DNA from: an uncultured Hyphomicrobiales bacterium
GTDB lineage: Bacteria > Pseudomonadota > Alphaproteobacteria > Rhizobiales > Beijerinckiaceae
NCBI GenBank assembly: GCA_903825465.1
Contig: CAIKAR010000013.1
Span: forward strand, 1 to 51,671
DNA length: 51,671 nucleotides
Direction: 5' to 3'
Shown here: positions 25,092 to 33,917 of the stretch, one piece after another
How the letters are laid out: every line of letters starts with the position of its first letter
How positions within the stretch are numbered: position 1 is the first letter of the stretch
The notes under the pieces: generated by a model
The model's database searches: none
Told to the model about the DNA's origin: nothing
The model's input: only the letters and a program-made list of their open reading frames with translations
Translations under genes and position numbers: made by a program

Positions 25092-26249
25092 ATGCCCGTC
25101 GCCGATTCCCCCGCGGCGTCGCCGCGCGTGAACCGGTTGACGCTGTCGAATTTCCGTTCCTACGCGTCGCTTGACCTGGCCCTCGCCACGCCGATGGCGG
25201 CGCTGGTCGGCGACAACGGCGCGGGCAAGACAAACCTGCTTGAAGCCCTCTCCATGTTCACGCCGGGCAGGGGGCTTCGCCGCGCCGACCTCGGCGAACT
25301 GGCGCGCGCGGACGGCCCCGGCGGCTGGGCCGTTTCCATCGAGGTCGAAACACGCGACGGAGCGTGTCAACTCGGCGCCGGCGTTGATCCGCCCGACCAG
25401 TTCGCGCCGTCGCCGCGGCGTTTTCGCGTCGATCGCGCGCCTGCGGGCTCGGCGCGCGTCTTCGCGGATCATGTGCGCGTGGTCTGGCTGACACCGGCGA
25501 TGGATTCGCTGTTTTCCGGCCCGGCCGGCGAACGCAGGCGCTTTCTCGACAGGCTTGTGCTGGCGGTGGACAGCGACCACGCCGGGCGCGTGTCGGCGAT
25601 GGAGCGGTCGCTGCGCAACCGCAACCGCCTGCTTGAGGACGGCGCCCGCGACGCCCAATGGCTCGACGCCGCGGAACACGAACTCGCCGACCTCGCCGTC
25701 GCCGTCGCCGCCGCGCGCCACGAGACGGTGGCGCGGTTGGCGGCCTTGGCCGAAGCGGGGCGCGACAACGCCTCGCTGTTTCCGTGGGCGCGCGTCGAGC
25801 TCGACGGCGACATCGAACGGATGATTCCGGAGATGCCCGCGGTCGAAATCGAGGAGCGATACCGCGCCCTGCTGCGCGACAACCGCGGGCGCGACGCCGC
25901 GGCTGGCCGAACGTTGATCGGGCCGCAGGCGAGCGATCTGAAGGTCTGGCACGGGCCCAAGGGCGTCGAAGCCGCGCGCGCCTCCACCGGCGAGCAAAAG
26001 GCCCTGTTGGTGGGCCTCGTGCTGGCGCACGCGCGGCTGGTGGCGGCGATGAGCGGCATCGCGCCGATCATGCTGCTCGACGAAATCGCGGCGCATTTCG
26101 ACCCCGCCCGGCGCGCCGCGCTTTACGCGGATTTGTCGGCGCTCGGCGCGCAGGTGTGGATGACGGGCGCCGACATCGCGGGCTTCGCCGGACTGCCCGA
26201 ATCGGCGCGCGTCTTCCGCGTCGCCAACGGGCGCGTGGAGCCGGCATGA
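25092..26249 (+). CDS. recF: DNA replication and repair protein RecF
   Basis: This 385-residue SMC-like ATPase helps load RecA at gaps. The start region NRLTLSNFRSYASLDL, Walker A (GDNGAGKTNLLEA, about residue 40), the signature STGEQKALLVGLVLAHA and Walker B (PIMLLDEIAAHFD) are all in place. Its stop overlaps the recQ start in an ATGA, so both RecFOR-pathway genes are coupled. In many bacteria recF follows dnaN; dnaN is not in this window. Confidence 0.96.
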   Translation: MPVADSPAASPRVNRLTLSNFRSYASLDLALATPMAALVGDNGAGKTNLLEALSMFTPGRGLRRADLGELARADGPGGWAVSIEVETRDGACQLGAGVDPPDQFAPSPRRFRVDRAPAGSARVFADHVRVVWLTPAMDSLFSGPAGERRRFLDRLVLAVDSDHAGRVSAMERSLRNRNRLLEDGARDAQWLDAAEHELADLAVAVAAARHETVARLAALAEAGRDNASLFPWARVELDGDIERMIPEMPAVEIEERYRALLRDNRGRDAAAGRTLIGPQASDLKVWHGPKGVEAARASTGEQKALLVGLVLAHARLVAAMSGIAPIMLLDEIAAHFDPARRAALYADLSALGAQVWMTGADIAGFAGLPESARVFRVANGRVEPA

Positions 26250-28081
26250 GCGCGCCGCCGCCGCTGCCGCCCAACGCGCGCGCGACGCTCAGGAGCGTGT
26301 TCGGCTACGACGACTTTCGCGAGGGCCAGGCCGAGGCGATCGCGCGCGTCGCGGCGGGTCAGCCCCTGCTCGCGGTGATGCCGACGGGCAGTGGCAAATC
26401 CATGTGCTACCAATTGCCGGCGTTGCTCGACGGCGGATTGACGCTCGTCGTGTCGCCCCTGATCGCGCTGATGCGCGACCAGGTCGCGCAGATGAGCCAG
26501 CTTGGCGTCGGCGCGGCGACGCTGAATTCGCTCGCCGGCGAGGACGAGGCCCGCGAGACGTGGCGGCGGCTGCGGGCGGGCCACATCAGGCTGCTGTTCG
26601 TTTCACCCGAACGCTTGGCGATGGACGGGCTTCGACAGGCGCTGGCCGGGCTCGGCGTGGCGCGCGTCGCGGTGGACGAAGCGCATTGCGTGTCCGAATG
26701 GGGCCACGACTTCCGTCCGGAATACCGTGAAATCCGCGCCGCGGTCGCCGCGATCGGCGATCCCCCCGTGTTGGCGCTGACAGCGACCGCGGACCGCAAC
26801 ACGCGCAGGGACATCGCCGAGCGGCTTTTCGACTCGCCGCCCGAAGTCATCGTCCACAGCTTCGACCGGCCGAACATCGACCTCGCCTTCGCCGCGAAGG
26901 ACCAGCCCCGCCGGCAGCTGCTGGATTTTCTCGGGAAGCGCAAAGGCGCCAACGGCATCGTCTATTGCTCGTCGCGGGCGCGCACGGAATCGCTGGCGGA
27001 TTATTTCGCGCGCGAGGGCTTCGACGCGTTTTGCTACCACGCGGGCATGGAGCAGCGCGACCGCAACCGCAACCAAGACAGGTTTCAGAACGAGGATGGC
27101 GTGATCGCGGTCGCGACGATCGCCTTTGGCATGGGCATCAACAAGCCCGACGTGCGCTTCGTCGCCCACGCCGACATGCCGTCGAGCGTCGAGTCCTACT
27201 ATCAGGAGATCGGCCGCGCCGGCCGCGACGGACTGCCGGCCGACACGTTGACGCTCTATGGCGTCGAGGACATGGCCTTGCGGCGCCGGCAGATCGCGGA
27301 GCGCGGCGACGAGGCCCGGCGGCGGATCGAGGGGCGGCGCCTCGACGCGCTGCTCGGCCTGTGCGAGGCCTCGGCGTGCCGCCGCCAGACGCTGCTCGCC
27401 TATTTCGACGAGGCTTCCGCGCCCTGCGGAAGCTGCGACGTGTGCCGCGGCGCGGTGTCGCTCTACGACGGCACTGTCGACGCGCAAAAAGCGCTCTCGG
27501 CGGTCGCGCGAACGGGACAGCGGTTCGGCGCGGCCTATCTCGCCGACGTGCTGACCGGCAACGCCAGCGAGACCGTCGCGCGCAACAGCCACAACGCGAT
27601 CAAGACGTTCGGAGTCGGCAGGGACAAGCCAAAACAGGCGTGGATGGGCGTGGTGCGGCAGTTGTTCGCCGTCGGCGCGCTGGAGACCGCGAGCGAGGAG
27701 CACGGCGGCTTCCGGTTGACTGAAAAAGGCGACGGCATTCTACGCGGACGCGAGACCATCCAGTTGCGCGAGCACGCCGCGCGGCGCGCCCGGCCCGACC
27801 GAACGTCGCGCGGGAGCGCCGAAGCGCTCGTCGCCGCGGCGGGTGGCGCGCTCAACGCCGACGCGGTGGATTTGCTCGCCGCGCTCAAGAAGCTTCGCCT
27901 CGAAATAGCCCGCCGCGAGCGTGTCGCGGCGTTCATGATCCTCGCCGACCGCGCGCTGATCGACATGGTTGCGAAGCGTCCGACCACTCTCGACGAAATG
28001 AGCGCGGTGCACGGCGTTGGCCAGCGCAAGCTCGCGGCCTATGGCGACGCGTTTCTAAAGGCGCTGGCGGGCGCCGCCTGA
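26246..28081 (+). CDS. recQ: ATP-dependent DNA helicase RecQ
   Basis: This 611-residue 3'-5' helicase acts with RecF-pathway proteins. The start region contains the RecQ aromatic motif (VFGYDDFREGQAEA), Walker A (MPTGSGKS), the helicase box VDEAHC followed by SEWGHDFRPEY, and motif VI (YYQEIGRAGRDG). A zinc site uses Cys residues in CEASACRRQ and CGSCDVC. The winged-helix domain and a C-terminal HRDC domain (about 530-608, ending GVGQRKLAAYG) follow. The ATG at 26246 overlaps the recF stop; the much longer open frame upstream is a shadow of recF. Confidence 0.96.
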   Translation: MSAPPPLPPNARATLRSVFGYDDFREGQAEAIARVAAGQPLLAVMPTGSGKSMCYQLPALLDGGLTLVVSPLIALMRDQVAQMSQLGVGAATLNSLAGEDEARETWRRLRAGHIRLLFVSPERLAMDGLRQALAGLGVARVAVDEAHCVSEWGHDFRPEYREIRAAVAAIGDPPVLALTATADRNTRRDIAERLFDSPPEVIVHSFDRPNIDLAFAAKDQPRRQLLDFLGKRKGANGIVYCSSRARTESLADYFAREGFDAFCYHAGMEQRDRNRNQDRFQNEDGVIAVATIAFGMGINKPDVRFVAHADMPSSVESYYQEIGRAGRDGLPADTLTLYGVEDMALRRRQIAERGDEARRRIEGRRLDALLGLCEASACRRQTLLAYFDEASAPCGSCDVCRGAVSLYDGTVDAQKALSAVARTGQRFGAAYLADVLTGNASETVARNSHNAIKTFGVGRDKPKQAWMGVVRQLFAVGALETASEEHGGFRLTEKGDGILRGRETIQLREHAARRARPDRTSRGSAEALVAAAGGALNADAVDLLAALKKLRLEIARRERVAAFMILADRALIDMVAKRPTTLDEMSAVHGVGQRKLAAYGDAFLKALAGAA

Positions 28082-28131
28082 TTTGGCGCGCGCGCCGCGA
28101 TCTGATAATCGGACGCGCAGAGGTCGCGCGC

Positions 28132-28806
28132 GTGTCCAATTTGTTGCCGGAACGGTTGAGCCAAGGCTACCAGTCCTTTCTTGAAGGCCGTTTTTCCGGT
28201 GAGCGGCGGCGCTACGAGTCGCTCGGCGAGAACGGACAGAGCCCCGAAATCCTCGTTGTCGGCTGCGTCGATTCCCGAGTTTCGCCCGAGGTGATTTTCG
28301 ACGCCGCGCCGGGCGAATTGCTTGTCGTGCGCAACGTCGCCAACATCGTGCCGGCCTACGAACCCGACCGCGGCGCGCAGCACGGCGTCAGCGCGGCGCT
28401 GGAATTCGGCGTGATGGCGCTCCGGATTAAGCACATCGTGGTGCTTGGCCACGCCTCGTGCGGCGGCGTCCGCGCCTTCGCCGACGAGATGAAGCCGCTG
28501 TCGCCGGGCGACTTCATTGGCCGCTGGATGTCGCAAATCGAGCCCGCGGCGAAGAGCCTCGGCCCGAAGCCGGAGAAGATCGACAACGTCTGGCTCTCGC
28601 GGCTCGAGTTCGCGGCGATCGAGCTCAGCTTGCGGAATTTGACGACGTTTCCCTGGATCGCGTCGCGTGTCGAGCGCGGCGAACTGCGGCTGCACGGGGC
28701 CTATTTCGGCATCGCGACGGGACGGCTGTTGGCGCGCGACGCGGAATCCGGACGGTTTCTTCCCGTCGCCGACAATATGCCGGACCGCCTGTTCAATTGC
28801 GATTGA
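28132..28806 (+). CDS. Beta-class carbonic anhydrase
   Basis: This 224-residue zinc enzyme interconverts CO2 and bicarbonate. The zinc ligands and catalytic pair are visible in GCVDSRVSP (Cys, Asp, Arg) and GHASCGGV (His, Cys). The GTG start at 28132 is the only good one, 50 bases after recQ. The C-terminus overlaps the convergent MFS gene by 14 bases. It probably supplies bicarbonate for carboxylation reactions such as fatty-acid and pyrimidine synthesis. Confidence 0.95.
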   Translation: MSNLLPERLSQGYQSFLEGRFSGERRRYESLGENGQSPEILVVGCVDSRVSPEVIFDAAPGELLVVRNVANIVPAYEPDRGAQHGVSAALEFGVMALRIKHIVVLGHASCGGVRAFADEMKPLSPGDFIGRWMSQIEPAAKSLGPKPEKIDNVWLSRLEFAAIELSLRNLTTFPWIASRVERGELRLHGAYFGIATGRLLARDAESGRFLPVADNMPDRLFNCD

Positions 28807-29968
28807 GCGCGCCAGACGCTGTCGGGAAGCGTCGGAACATGCGGGACGCCACAAGTCCCGCGCCCGTCAAAAAGACGATGTTGAAGAACAGCCAGGGCCG
28901 GCCCACATGGGCGAGCCCGAAGCCGCAGACGATCGGTCCAAAAGCCTGCCCAAGGAAAAACGAGAACGAGTGCGTCGAAAACGCCGACGCGCGGTTGGCG
29001 GGCGCGAGTTCCGACACCTCGGCCTGAATGGAATTGTGCAACAGCATGAAGCCGAAGCCGGTGACGGCGAAGGCGCCGGCCAACGCCTGCCAGGGAGCCG
29101 AAAGGGCGAGCGCCAGAAGGCCTGTGGAGACAAGCGCCGCGCCGACGGTCATCATCGTGGGGCGCCGCATCAGCCGAAGCGTCCATTGCAGCGTCAGCGA
29201 ATAAAGGATGCCGCCGACGCCGATGGCGCCGAGCGCGAAGCCGGCCTCGCGCGGGCCGCCCTGGCCCGCTTGTTCAAGCAGGCTGCCGATGTAGGGCGTC
29301 GCGCCGTAGAGCGTGAAGCCCTCGGCGCAAACGGTGCCAAAGCACAGAAGCGCCTTGGGATTGGATAAAATCGCGGTGTAGCTGGCGACCGCGTCCGACA
29401 GACGGATATGGCCGTGATCGCGCTTGGCCGGCGGCGGCAGTTTCAGGAAGAACGTCGCGCCGATGGCGGCGGTGAACGACACCGCGATCGACAGGAAAAT
29501 AAAGCTGCGCCAGCCGATGGTGACGGCCATGATGCCCGCGAGGCTGGCGCCGAACACCATGCCGGTGAGGCCCGCGGTGAGAAACCGGCCGATGGCGAGT
29601 TGGCGAACGGCGGGCGGATATCTGTCGCTCATCAAGGCCATTGTCACCGGCATGATGCCGCCCGCCGCGACGCCGCCAATCAGCCGGAACGTCAGCATCG
29701 TCTCGAAATTCGGCGCGAGCGCGATGCCGAGCATGACGGCGGTCAGCAGCCATAGGCAGCATTTGAGCACCAGCGACTTGCCGTAGAAATCGCCAATCGG
29801 TCCCAGCACAGGCTGGCTGAAGGCGTAGGGAAACGCGTAGGCCGAGGACATGAGCGCCGCCGTGGCGACGGGCACGTCGAATTCGCGCGCCAGCAAGGTG
29901 ATGAGCGGATCGAGCGAGCGGTTGGAAATGGCGCTGGCGAGGCCGCAAAGAACGAAGATGAACAGCAT
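28793..29968 (-). CDS. MFS transporter, DHA1-like efflux family
   Basis: This 391-residue protein has about 12 membrane segments. The N-terminal half contains SAYAFPYAFSQPVLGPIGDFYGKS and SDRYPPAVRQLAIGRF, typical of drug:H+ antiporter-1 and sugar-efflux carriers. The substrate is not deducible. No regulator is adjacent. The 149 bases upstream, before the stop of the next minus-strand gene, hold nothing I recognise. Confidence 0.85.
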   Translation of the reverse strand: MLFIFVLCGLASAISNRSLDPLITLLAREFDVPVATAALMSSAYAFPYAFSQPVLGPIGDFYGKSLVLKCCLWLLTAVMLGIALAPNFETMLTFRLIGGVAAGGIMPVTMALMSDRYPPAVRQLAIGRFLTAGLTGMVFGASLAGIMAVTIGWRSFIFLSIAVSFTAAIGATFFLKLPPPAKRDHGHIRLSDAVASYTAILSNPKALLCFGTVCAEGFTLYGATPYIGSLLEQAGQGGPREAGFALGAIGVGGILYSLTLQWTLRLMRRPTMMTVGAALVSTGLLALALSAPWQALAGAFAVTGFGFMLLHNSIQAEVSELAPANRASAFSTHSFSFFLGQAFGPIVCGFGLAHVGRPWLFFNIVFLTGAGLVASRMFRRFPTASGALNRN

Positions 29969-30117
29969 CCGTCCCGTCTAGATGTTTGGTCCCGGATTTG
30001 ATGGAGCGGGTTTAGCTTGAAGCGTTCTTTTCTCCGGCGTCTCGCCTTCAATGCCCGAAGAAAGGATCGGCGCGCGGCGGAGAAAGCCTATCCGATCGCC
30101 CGCGCCCCCGGCGACGA

Positions 30118-31575
30118 TCAACGCCCGGCCGCGGACGCGTGCTCCTCTTTCACCTCGTAGGCGAAATGGAACGCCGGCAAATCCTCGGCGGGATGGTCTT
30201 CGGCGTAGGTGAGCTGCGGGATGCGGAAATTATTGGGCCTGGTTTCCTGGCCCTTGTAAATCGCCGGATAGGCGTCGATGAAATGCCAGCCGGGCGCGCC
30301 CTCCATGTTGAGGAACACTTCCACATCGCCCTGGCTGTTGAAGGCGCAGGCGTAGCCGACGTAATTGTTGTCGATGACGATGGTGTAGATGTTGGCGGTC
30401 TCGGTCCAACCCACGCCCTTCAGGTGAAACGAGAATGGCGCGCCCGCGGAGCCGGAGGTCGCGGCGACGGGCAGGGCGTTCGACACGATGGTGAACACGC
30501 CTTCGATCGTCTTGCCGGCGTCGTCGATTGAGATTCGATGCGCGCCGCCGAGGTCGTCGGGCGCGTCGAATTTGAAGGCGATGTCGCCGTGAGAGTCCGC
30601 GGTGGATTCGGCGATGTCGCGCGTGGCCTCGTCGAAGCCGCCGCCGCCGACGCGGTTGCCCGTCATGGTGCCGAAGGCGAGCTTGTAGGCCTTGCCCGGC
30701 GTCAGGCCTTTCGCCCGGGCGACAAGCGGGGCGCCAACGGGGGCGAAAGCGGGCTCAATGACGACGGCGCCCGGCGGCGGTGGATTTTTTATTTTCCGCT
30801 GCGTCTGCGCTTCGACGGGCGGCGGCGACACGGGCGGGCCGGCGACGAGGTCGAAAGCCGTCTCGAAGCGCGGCCGGTCGGGAACGGGATTCTGCTGCGG
30901 GTTGAGATAAGGGAACGTGAATTCCCCGTGGATGAGCTTGACCGTGTGCCGGCCCGTCGCTCCCGTCGCGGGGATCGTGAAATGGGCCGAACCATGCGTC
31001 GTGACCGTCGATATCCAGCCGGTGAACATGTTGTCGTAGACGAGGTCCCAACTGCTCTCGAGTTCGCGCCAGCCTATGCCCTTGATGTCGATGGTCAGCG
31101 GCGTGCCGGCGGGCGCGTTTTTCGGAGAGATTTCCCACGTCATGTCGAGATTGAAATTGGCTTGTGTCAGCAGCCGCCCGCCCTGCTGAACGACGACATC
31201 GTGGGCGAAACCGAAATCCTCCGGCGTGGCGAAGGACACGTCGAACGCGCCTGCGGCGTCCGTCGCGACCTCGGCGACGCGGAAGGCGGCGGGCTTATAC
31301 TCGCGGCCATGGTATTCGCCATTGCCGACTTTCCAGCTTCCTTCGACGGTGCGCCAGACGAGATCGAGCTTCTCGTTGGCGCGAAAGCCCGAACCTCGCG
31401 CGTGAACAACCTCGCCCACCGGGGCGTGATTGGGCGCGAGCGACAGCTTGCCGACATAGCCGCCCGACGCTTCCGCCATGGTGGCGGCCGGTCCCAAGGT
31501 GGCGGGATCGGCGCGGACCGACGCGGGAAGGGCGATCACTGAGATCGCCAGGGTCGTGGCGGCGAATGTCCGCAT
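30118..31575 (-). CDS. Secreted protein with a duplicated two-domain unit, function unknown
   Basis: This 485-residue protein has a Sec signal (cleavage near ASVRA, residue 22) and no membrane anchor, so it should be periplasmic or exported. It is built from two copies of a two-domain beta-rich unit at about residues 47-235 and 274-455, joined by a Pro-rich linker (246-272). Matching pairs are APVGEVVHARGSGF with APVGAPLVARAKGL, TPEDFGFAH with APDDLGGAH, and IKGIGWRE/YDNMFTGW with LKGVGWTE/IDNNYVGY. The pattern recalls Ig-like or IPT domains. It starts 4 bases after the stop of the 155-residue secreted protein, so the two form an operon. I do not recognise a family. Confidence 0.85.
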   Translation of the reverse strand: MRTFAATTLAISVIALPASVRADPATLGPAATMAEASGGYVGKLSLAPNHAPVGEVVHARGSGFRANEKLDLVWRTVEGSWKVGNGEYHGREYKPAAFRVAEVATDAAGAFDVSFATPEDFGFAHDVVVQQGGRLLTQANFNLDMTWEISPKNAPAGTPLTIDIKGIGWRELESSWDLVYDNMFTGWISTVTTHGSAHFTIPATGATGRHTVKLIHGEFTFPYLNPQQNPVPDRPRFETAFDLVAGPPVSPPPVEAQTQRKIKNPPPPGAVVIEPAFAPVGAPLVARAKGLTPGKAYKLAFGTMTGNRVGGGGFDEATRDIAESTADSHGDIAFKFDAPDDLGGAHRISIDDAGKTIEGVFTIVSNALPVAATSGSAGAPFSFHLKGVGWTETANIYTIVIDNNYVGYACAFNSQGDVEVFLNMEGAPGWHFIDAYPAIYKGQETRPNNFRIPQLTYAEDHPAEDLPAFHFAYEVKEEHASAAGR

Positions 31576-31579
31576 CGGA

Positions 31580-32047
31580 TCAGTTTTCAACAAGCGTCAT
31601 TTGCGAGGGCTTGGTTTTGAAGGGCTCCCAAGTCGTTTCCTTGCCGTCAAGACCGGTCACAACAACCTTGTAGCTGAAGCTGCCCGACGGCACGTCCTCG
31701 TTGAGGAGGAAGGGCGACACCCAAAACCAATCGACCGGATCCTTCGGCGGATGGCCATGGAAGATGAAGGGGTTGGTTTTGCCGTTGGACATCTCCACCC
31801 GCATGTCCTTGATGCCCTTGTCATCAAGGCTCTTGCCGGTCTTCGCGTCGAGCACGCGGATGCGGAAAACGATGGTTTCGCCACGCTTGAACTGGCTGTT
31901 CAACACGCAGCCCGGCCCCTTCGCGCCGGGGCCGGCGCCGCGCACAGCGTCGCCTTCGAAGAAGAATTTTGGCGCTTCCTGCGCCAGCGCGGCGGAGGAC
32001 GCCAAAGCCAATCCGAAGGCGGCCACCACGGCTTTTGTATTAAACAT
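31580..32047 (-). CDS. Small secreted protein, operon partner of the duplicated-unit protein
   Basis: This 155-residue protein has a clear signal peptide (cleavage near AALAQ, residue 22) and a good ribosome site (CGGAGG, 7 bases before ATG). The mature part is probably all-beta: FRIRVLDAKTGKSLDDKGIKDMRVEMSNG, FIFHGHPPKDPVDWFWVSPF and SFSYKVVVTGLDGKE. A single Cys is present. The HGHPP and WFWV stretches are distinctive, but I recognise no named family. It ends 4 bases before the larger secreted protein and leads that operon. Confidence 0.82.
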   Translation of the reverse strand: MFNTKAVVAAFGLALASSAALAQEAPKFFFEGDAVRGAGPGAKGPGCVLNSQFKRGETIVFRIRVLDAKTGKSLDDKGIKDMRVEMSNGKTNPFIFHGHPPKDPVDWFWVSPFLLNEDVPSGSFSYKVVVTGLDGKETTWEPFKTKPSQMTLVEN

Positions 32048-32184
32048 CGACAACCTCCGAACAATTGAGCTTATGCGGAACACTAAACTGAAAAAACGGA
32101 GGAGGAAAGCCGTTTTGTCTGAAATCAACTCGCGAATTCGCGCGGCGCGCCACACGTTCGCGCCGAGGGGCACCGAGTAAAAAA

Positions 32185-32229
32185 TTGATGGCGGGGGCTT
32201 CACAAATCTAAAATGTTCCTGTATTGTTC
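32185..32229 (+). promoter_or_regulatory. Promoter with an abutting SOS (LexA) box before the small gene and radA
   Basis: TTGATG (32185-32190) and TAAAAT (32209-32214) are 18 bases apart and form a good sigma-70 promoter. Directly after the -10 element, at 32215-32229, is GTTC-N7-GTTC, the direct-repeat operator bound by alphaproteobacterial LexA. A repressor there would cover the start of transcription. The first gene starts at 32261. Confidence 0.75.
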
Positions 32230-32260
32230 TCATCAGCCAATCAGCGAACGGAGCGTCCCC

Positions 32261-32467
32261 ATGCAGCCCATTTTCGCCGCGACCGCGCAAATCCCGTCGC
32301 GCCACCTGCCGCCGCCCGAATCCTTCGCCGAGGCTTCGGCGGCGGTAGAGGCCGCGCTGGGCGAATTGCGCGCGGCCGAGGTCGCGTTGGAGCGGCAATT
32401 GTCCGAACTGCGCGGCTATATGCGGGATATTGGCGCGCCGACATCCACCGCCGCGCGCGTGCAATAG
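32261..32467 (+). CDS. Small protein between the SOS promoter and radA
   Basis: This is a 68-residue reading frame starting at ATG 32261, with GGAGC 6 bases upstream. The first 20 residues are Pro/Gln-rich; residues about 22-55 form a strongly predicted amphipathic helix (AVEAALGELRAAEVALERQLSELRGYM), and the tail is short. It has no signal peptide or membrane segment. It ends 2 bases before the radA start, so it is probably the first gene of a radA operon under the LexA-type promoter. I do not recognise a family. SOS-induced small proteins of alphaproteobacteria (SidA, DidA) are membrane proteins, unlike this one. Confidence 0.55.
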   Translation: MQPIFAATAQIPSRHLPPPESFAEASAAVEAALGELRAAEVALERQLSELRGYMRDIGAPTSTAARVQ

Positions 32468-32469
32468 CG

Positions 32470-33879
32470 ATGGCGAAATCGCGGACAAATTTCGTCTGCC
32501 AGAATTGCGGCGCGGTGTCGCAGAAGTGGCAAGGCAAGTGCGAATCCTGTTCCGAATGGAACGCGATGACCGAGGAGGCGGGCTCGGCGGGCATTGGCGC
32601 GCAAGCCATTGTCGGGGTGCGCAAGGGCCGGGTTTTCGCGCTTGAGGGGCTCTCCGCGGTCACCGAACAACCGCCGCGCGTGGAAGTCGGCGTGCCGGAA
32701 CTCGACCGTGTCACGGGCGGCGGCTTCGTGCCGGGATCGGTGCTGTTGATGGCGGGCGAGCCGGGCATCGGCAAGTCGACGCTGCTGATTCAGACCTGCG
32801 CGCGTCTCGCTGATTCCGGCCATCGCGTCGTGTATATTTCGGGCGAGGAGGCGGTGGCGCAGGTGCGGTTGCGGGCGCAACGCCTGGGCCTGGCCAACGC
32901 CGCCGTCGAGCTGGCGGCCGAGACGAGCGTCGAAGATGTGATCGCGACGCTCACGCAGGGCCGCCCACCGGCGCTTGTCGTCATCGATTCCATCCAGACC
33001 ATGTGGGCCGAAAAGGTTGAATCGACGCCCGGCACGGTGACGCAGGTGCGCGCCAGCGCGCAAGCGTTGATCCGCTACGCCAAAACCACGGGGTCGACGG
33101 TGATCCTCGTCGGCCATGTCACCAAGGACGGCCAGGTCGCGGGCCCGCGGGTTGTCGAGCACATGGTCGACGCGGTGCTGTCGTTCGAGGGCGAGGGCGG
33201 CCATCACTTCCGTATTTTGCGCGCGCTGAAAAACCGCTTCGGGCCCACCGACGAGATCGGCGTTTTTGAAATGACGGGCCTCGGCCTCGCGGAGGTCGCC
33301 AATCCCTCCGCGATGTTTCTCGCCGGCCGCGACGCTTCCGCGCCGGGCGCCGCGGTGCTGGCGAGCATGGAAGGCGCGCGGCCGGTGCTGGTCGAGGTGC
33401 AGGCGCTTGTCGCGCCGACCGCGCTCGGCACGCCGCGGCGCTCCGTCGTGGGCTGGGATCCCGCGCGATTGTCGATGATTTTGGCGGTGCTTGAGGCGCA
33501 TGGCGGGCTGAAGCTCGGTCAGCACGATGTCTATCTCAATATCGCCGGGGGCTTGCGCGTGAGCGAACCCGCCGCCGATCTGGCCGCGGCGGCCGCGCTG
33601 GTGTCGTCGCTGACGGGCGCGCTGTTGCCGCGCACGGCGGTTTTCTTTGGTGAAATCGGCCTCTCCGGGTCGGTGCGGCCCGTTGTTCACGCCAATCTTC
33701 GAATGAAGGAGGCGGCGAAGCTTGGCTTCCATTCCGCCGTCGGTCCAGTGGCCGGGCGCGACGAAGGCGAGACTCCGCCCTTGCGCGTCGCGCCTTGCGA
33801 TCATGTCTCGCAGTTGATCGCCGACATCGCGGCGAGCGCCGCGCAAGGGCGGGGCCCGCGGGAAGTTAAAAGGGCTTGA
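32470..33879 (+). CDS. radA: DNA repair protein RadA (Sms)
   Basis: This 469-residue RecA-related ATPase drives branch migration and processing of recombination intermediates. An N-terminal zinc finger (C-x2-C near residue 10, C-x2-C near 27, WQGKCESCSEW) is followed by Walker A (GEPGIGKSTL), the RadA-specific KNRFGPTDEIG motif, and a C-terminal Lon-like domain (about 290-450). The ATG at 32470 is fixed by the zinc finger; the longer frame upstream shadows the small gene. It is probably co-transcribed with that gene from the SOS-type promoter. Confidence 0.96.
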   Translation: MAKSRTNFVCQNCGAVSQKWQGKCESCSEWNAMTEEAGSAGIGAQAIVGVRKGRVFALEGLSAVTEQPPRVEVGVPELDRVTGGGFVPGSVLLMAGEPGIGKSTLLIQTCARLADSGHRVVYISGEEAVAQVRLRAQRLGLANAAVELAAETSVEDVIATLTQGRPPALVVIDSIQTMWAEKVESTPGTVTQVRASAQALIRYAKTTGSTVILVGHVTKDGQVAGPRVVEHMVDAVLSFEGEGGHHFRILRALKNRFGPTDEIGVFEMTGLGLAEVANPSAMFLAGRDASAPGAAVLASMEGARPVLVEVQALVAPTALGTPRRSVVGWDPARLSMILAVLEAHGGLKLGQHDVYLNIAGGLRVSEPAADLAAAAALVSSLTGALLPRTAVFFGEIGLSGSVRPVVHANLRMKEAAKLGFHSAVGPVAGRDEGETPPLRVAPCDHVSQLIADIAASAAQGRGPREVKRA

Positions 33880-33917
33880 GGGGCTTCGAACCTTTCTTCG
33901 GGCTCCGCTGGCGCGCC

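Noticed and set aside
24978-26096. A 642-codon minus-strand frame extending the ABC ATPase upstream
   Set aside because: The extension lies opposite recF and has no domain; the ATPase has a normal length from 24977.
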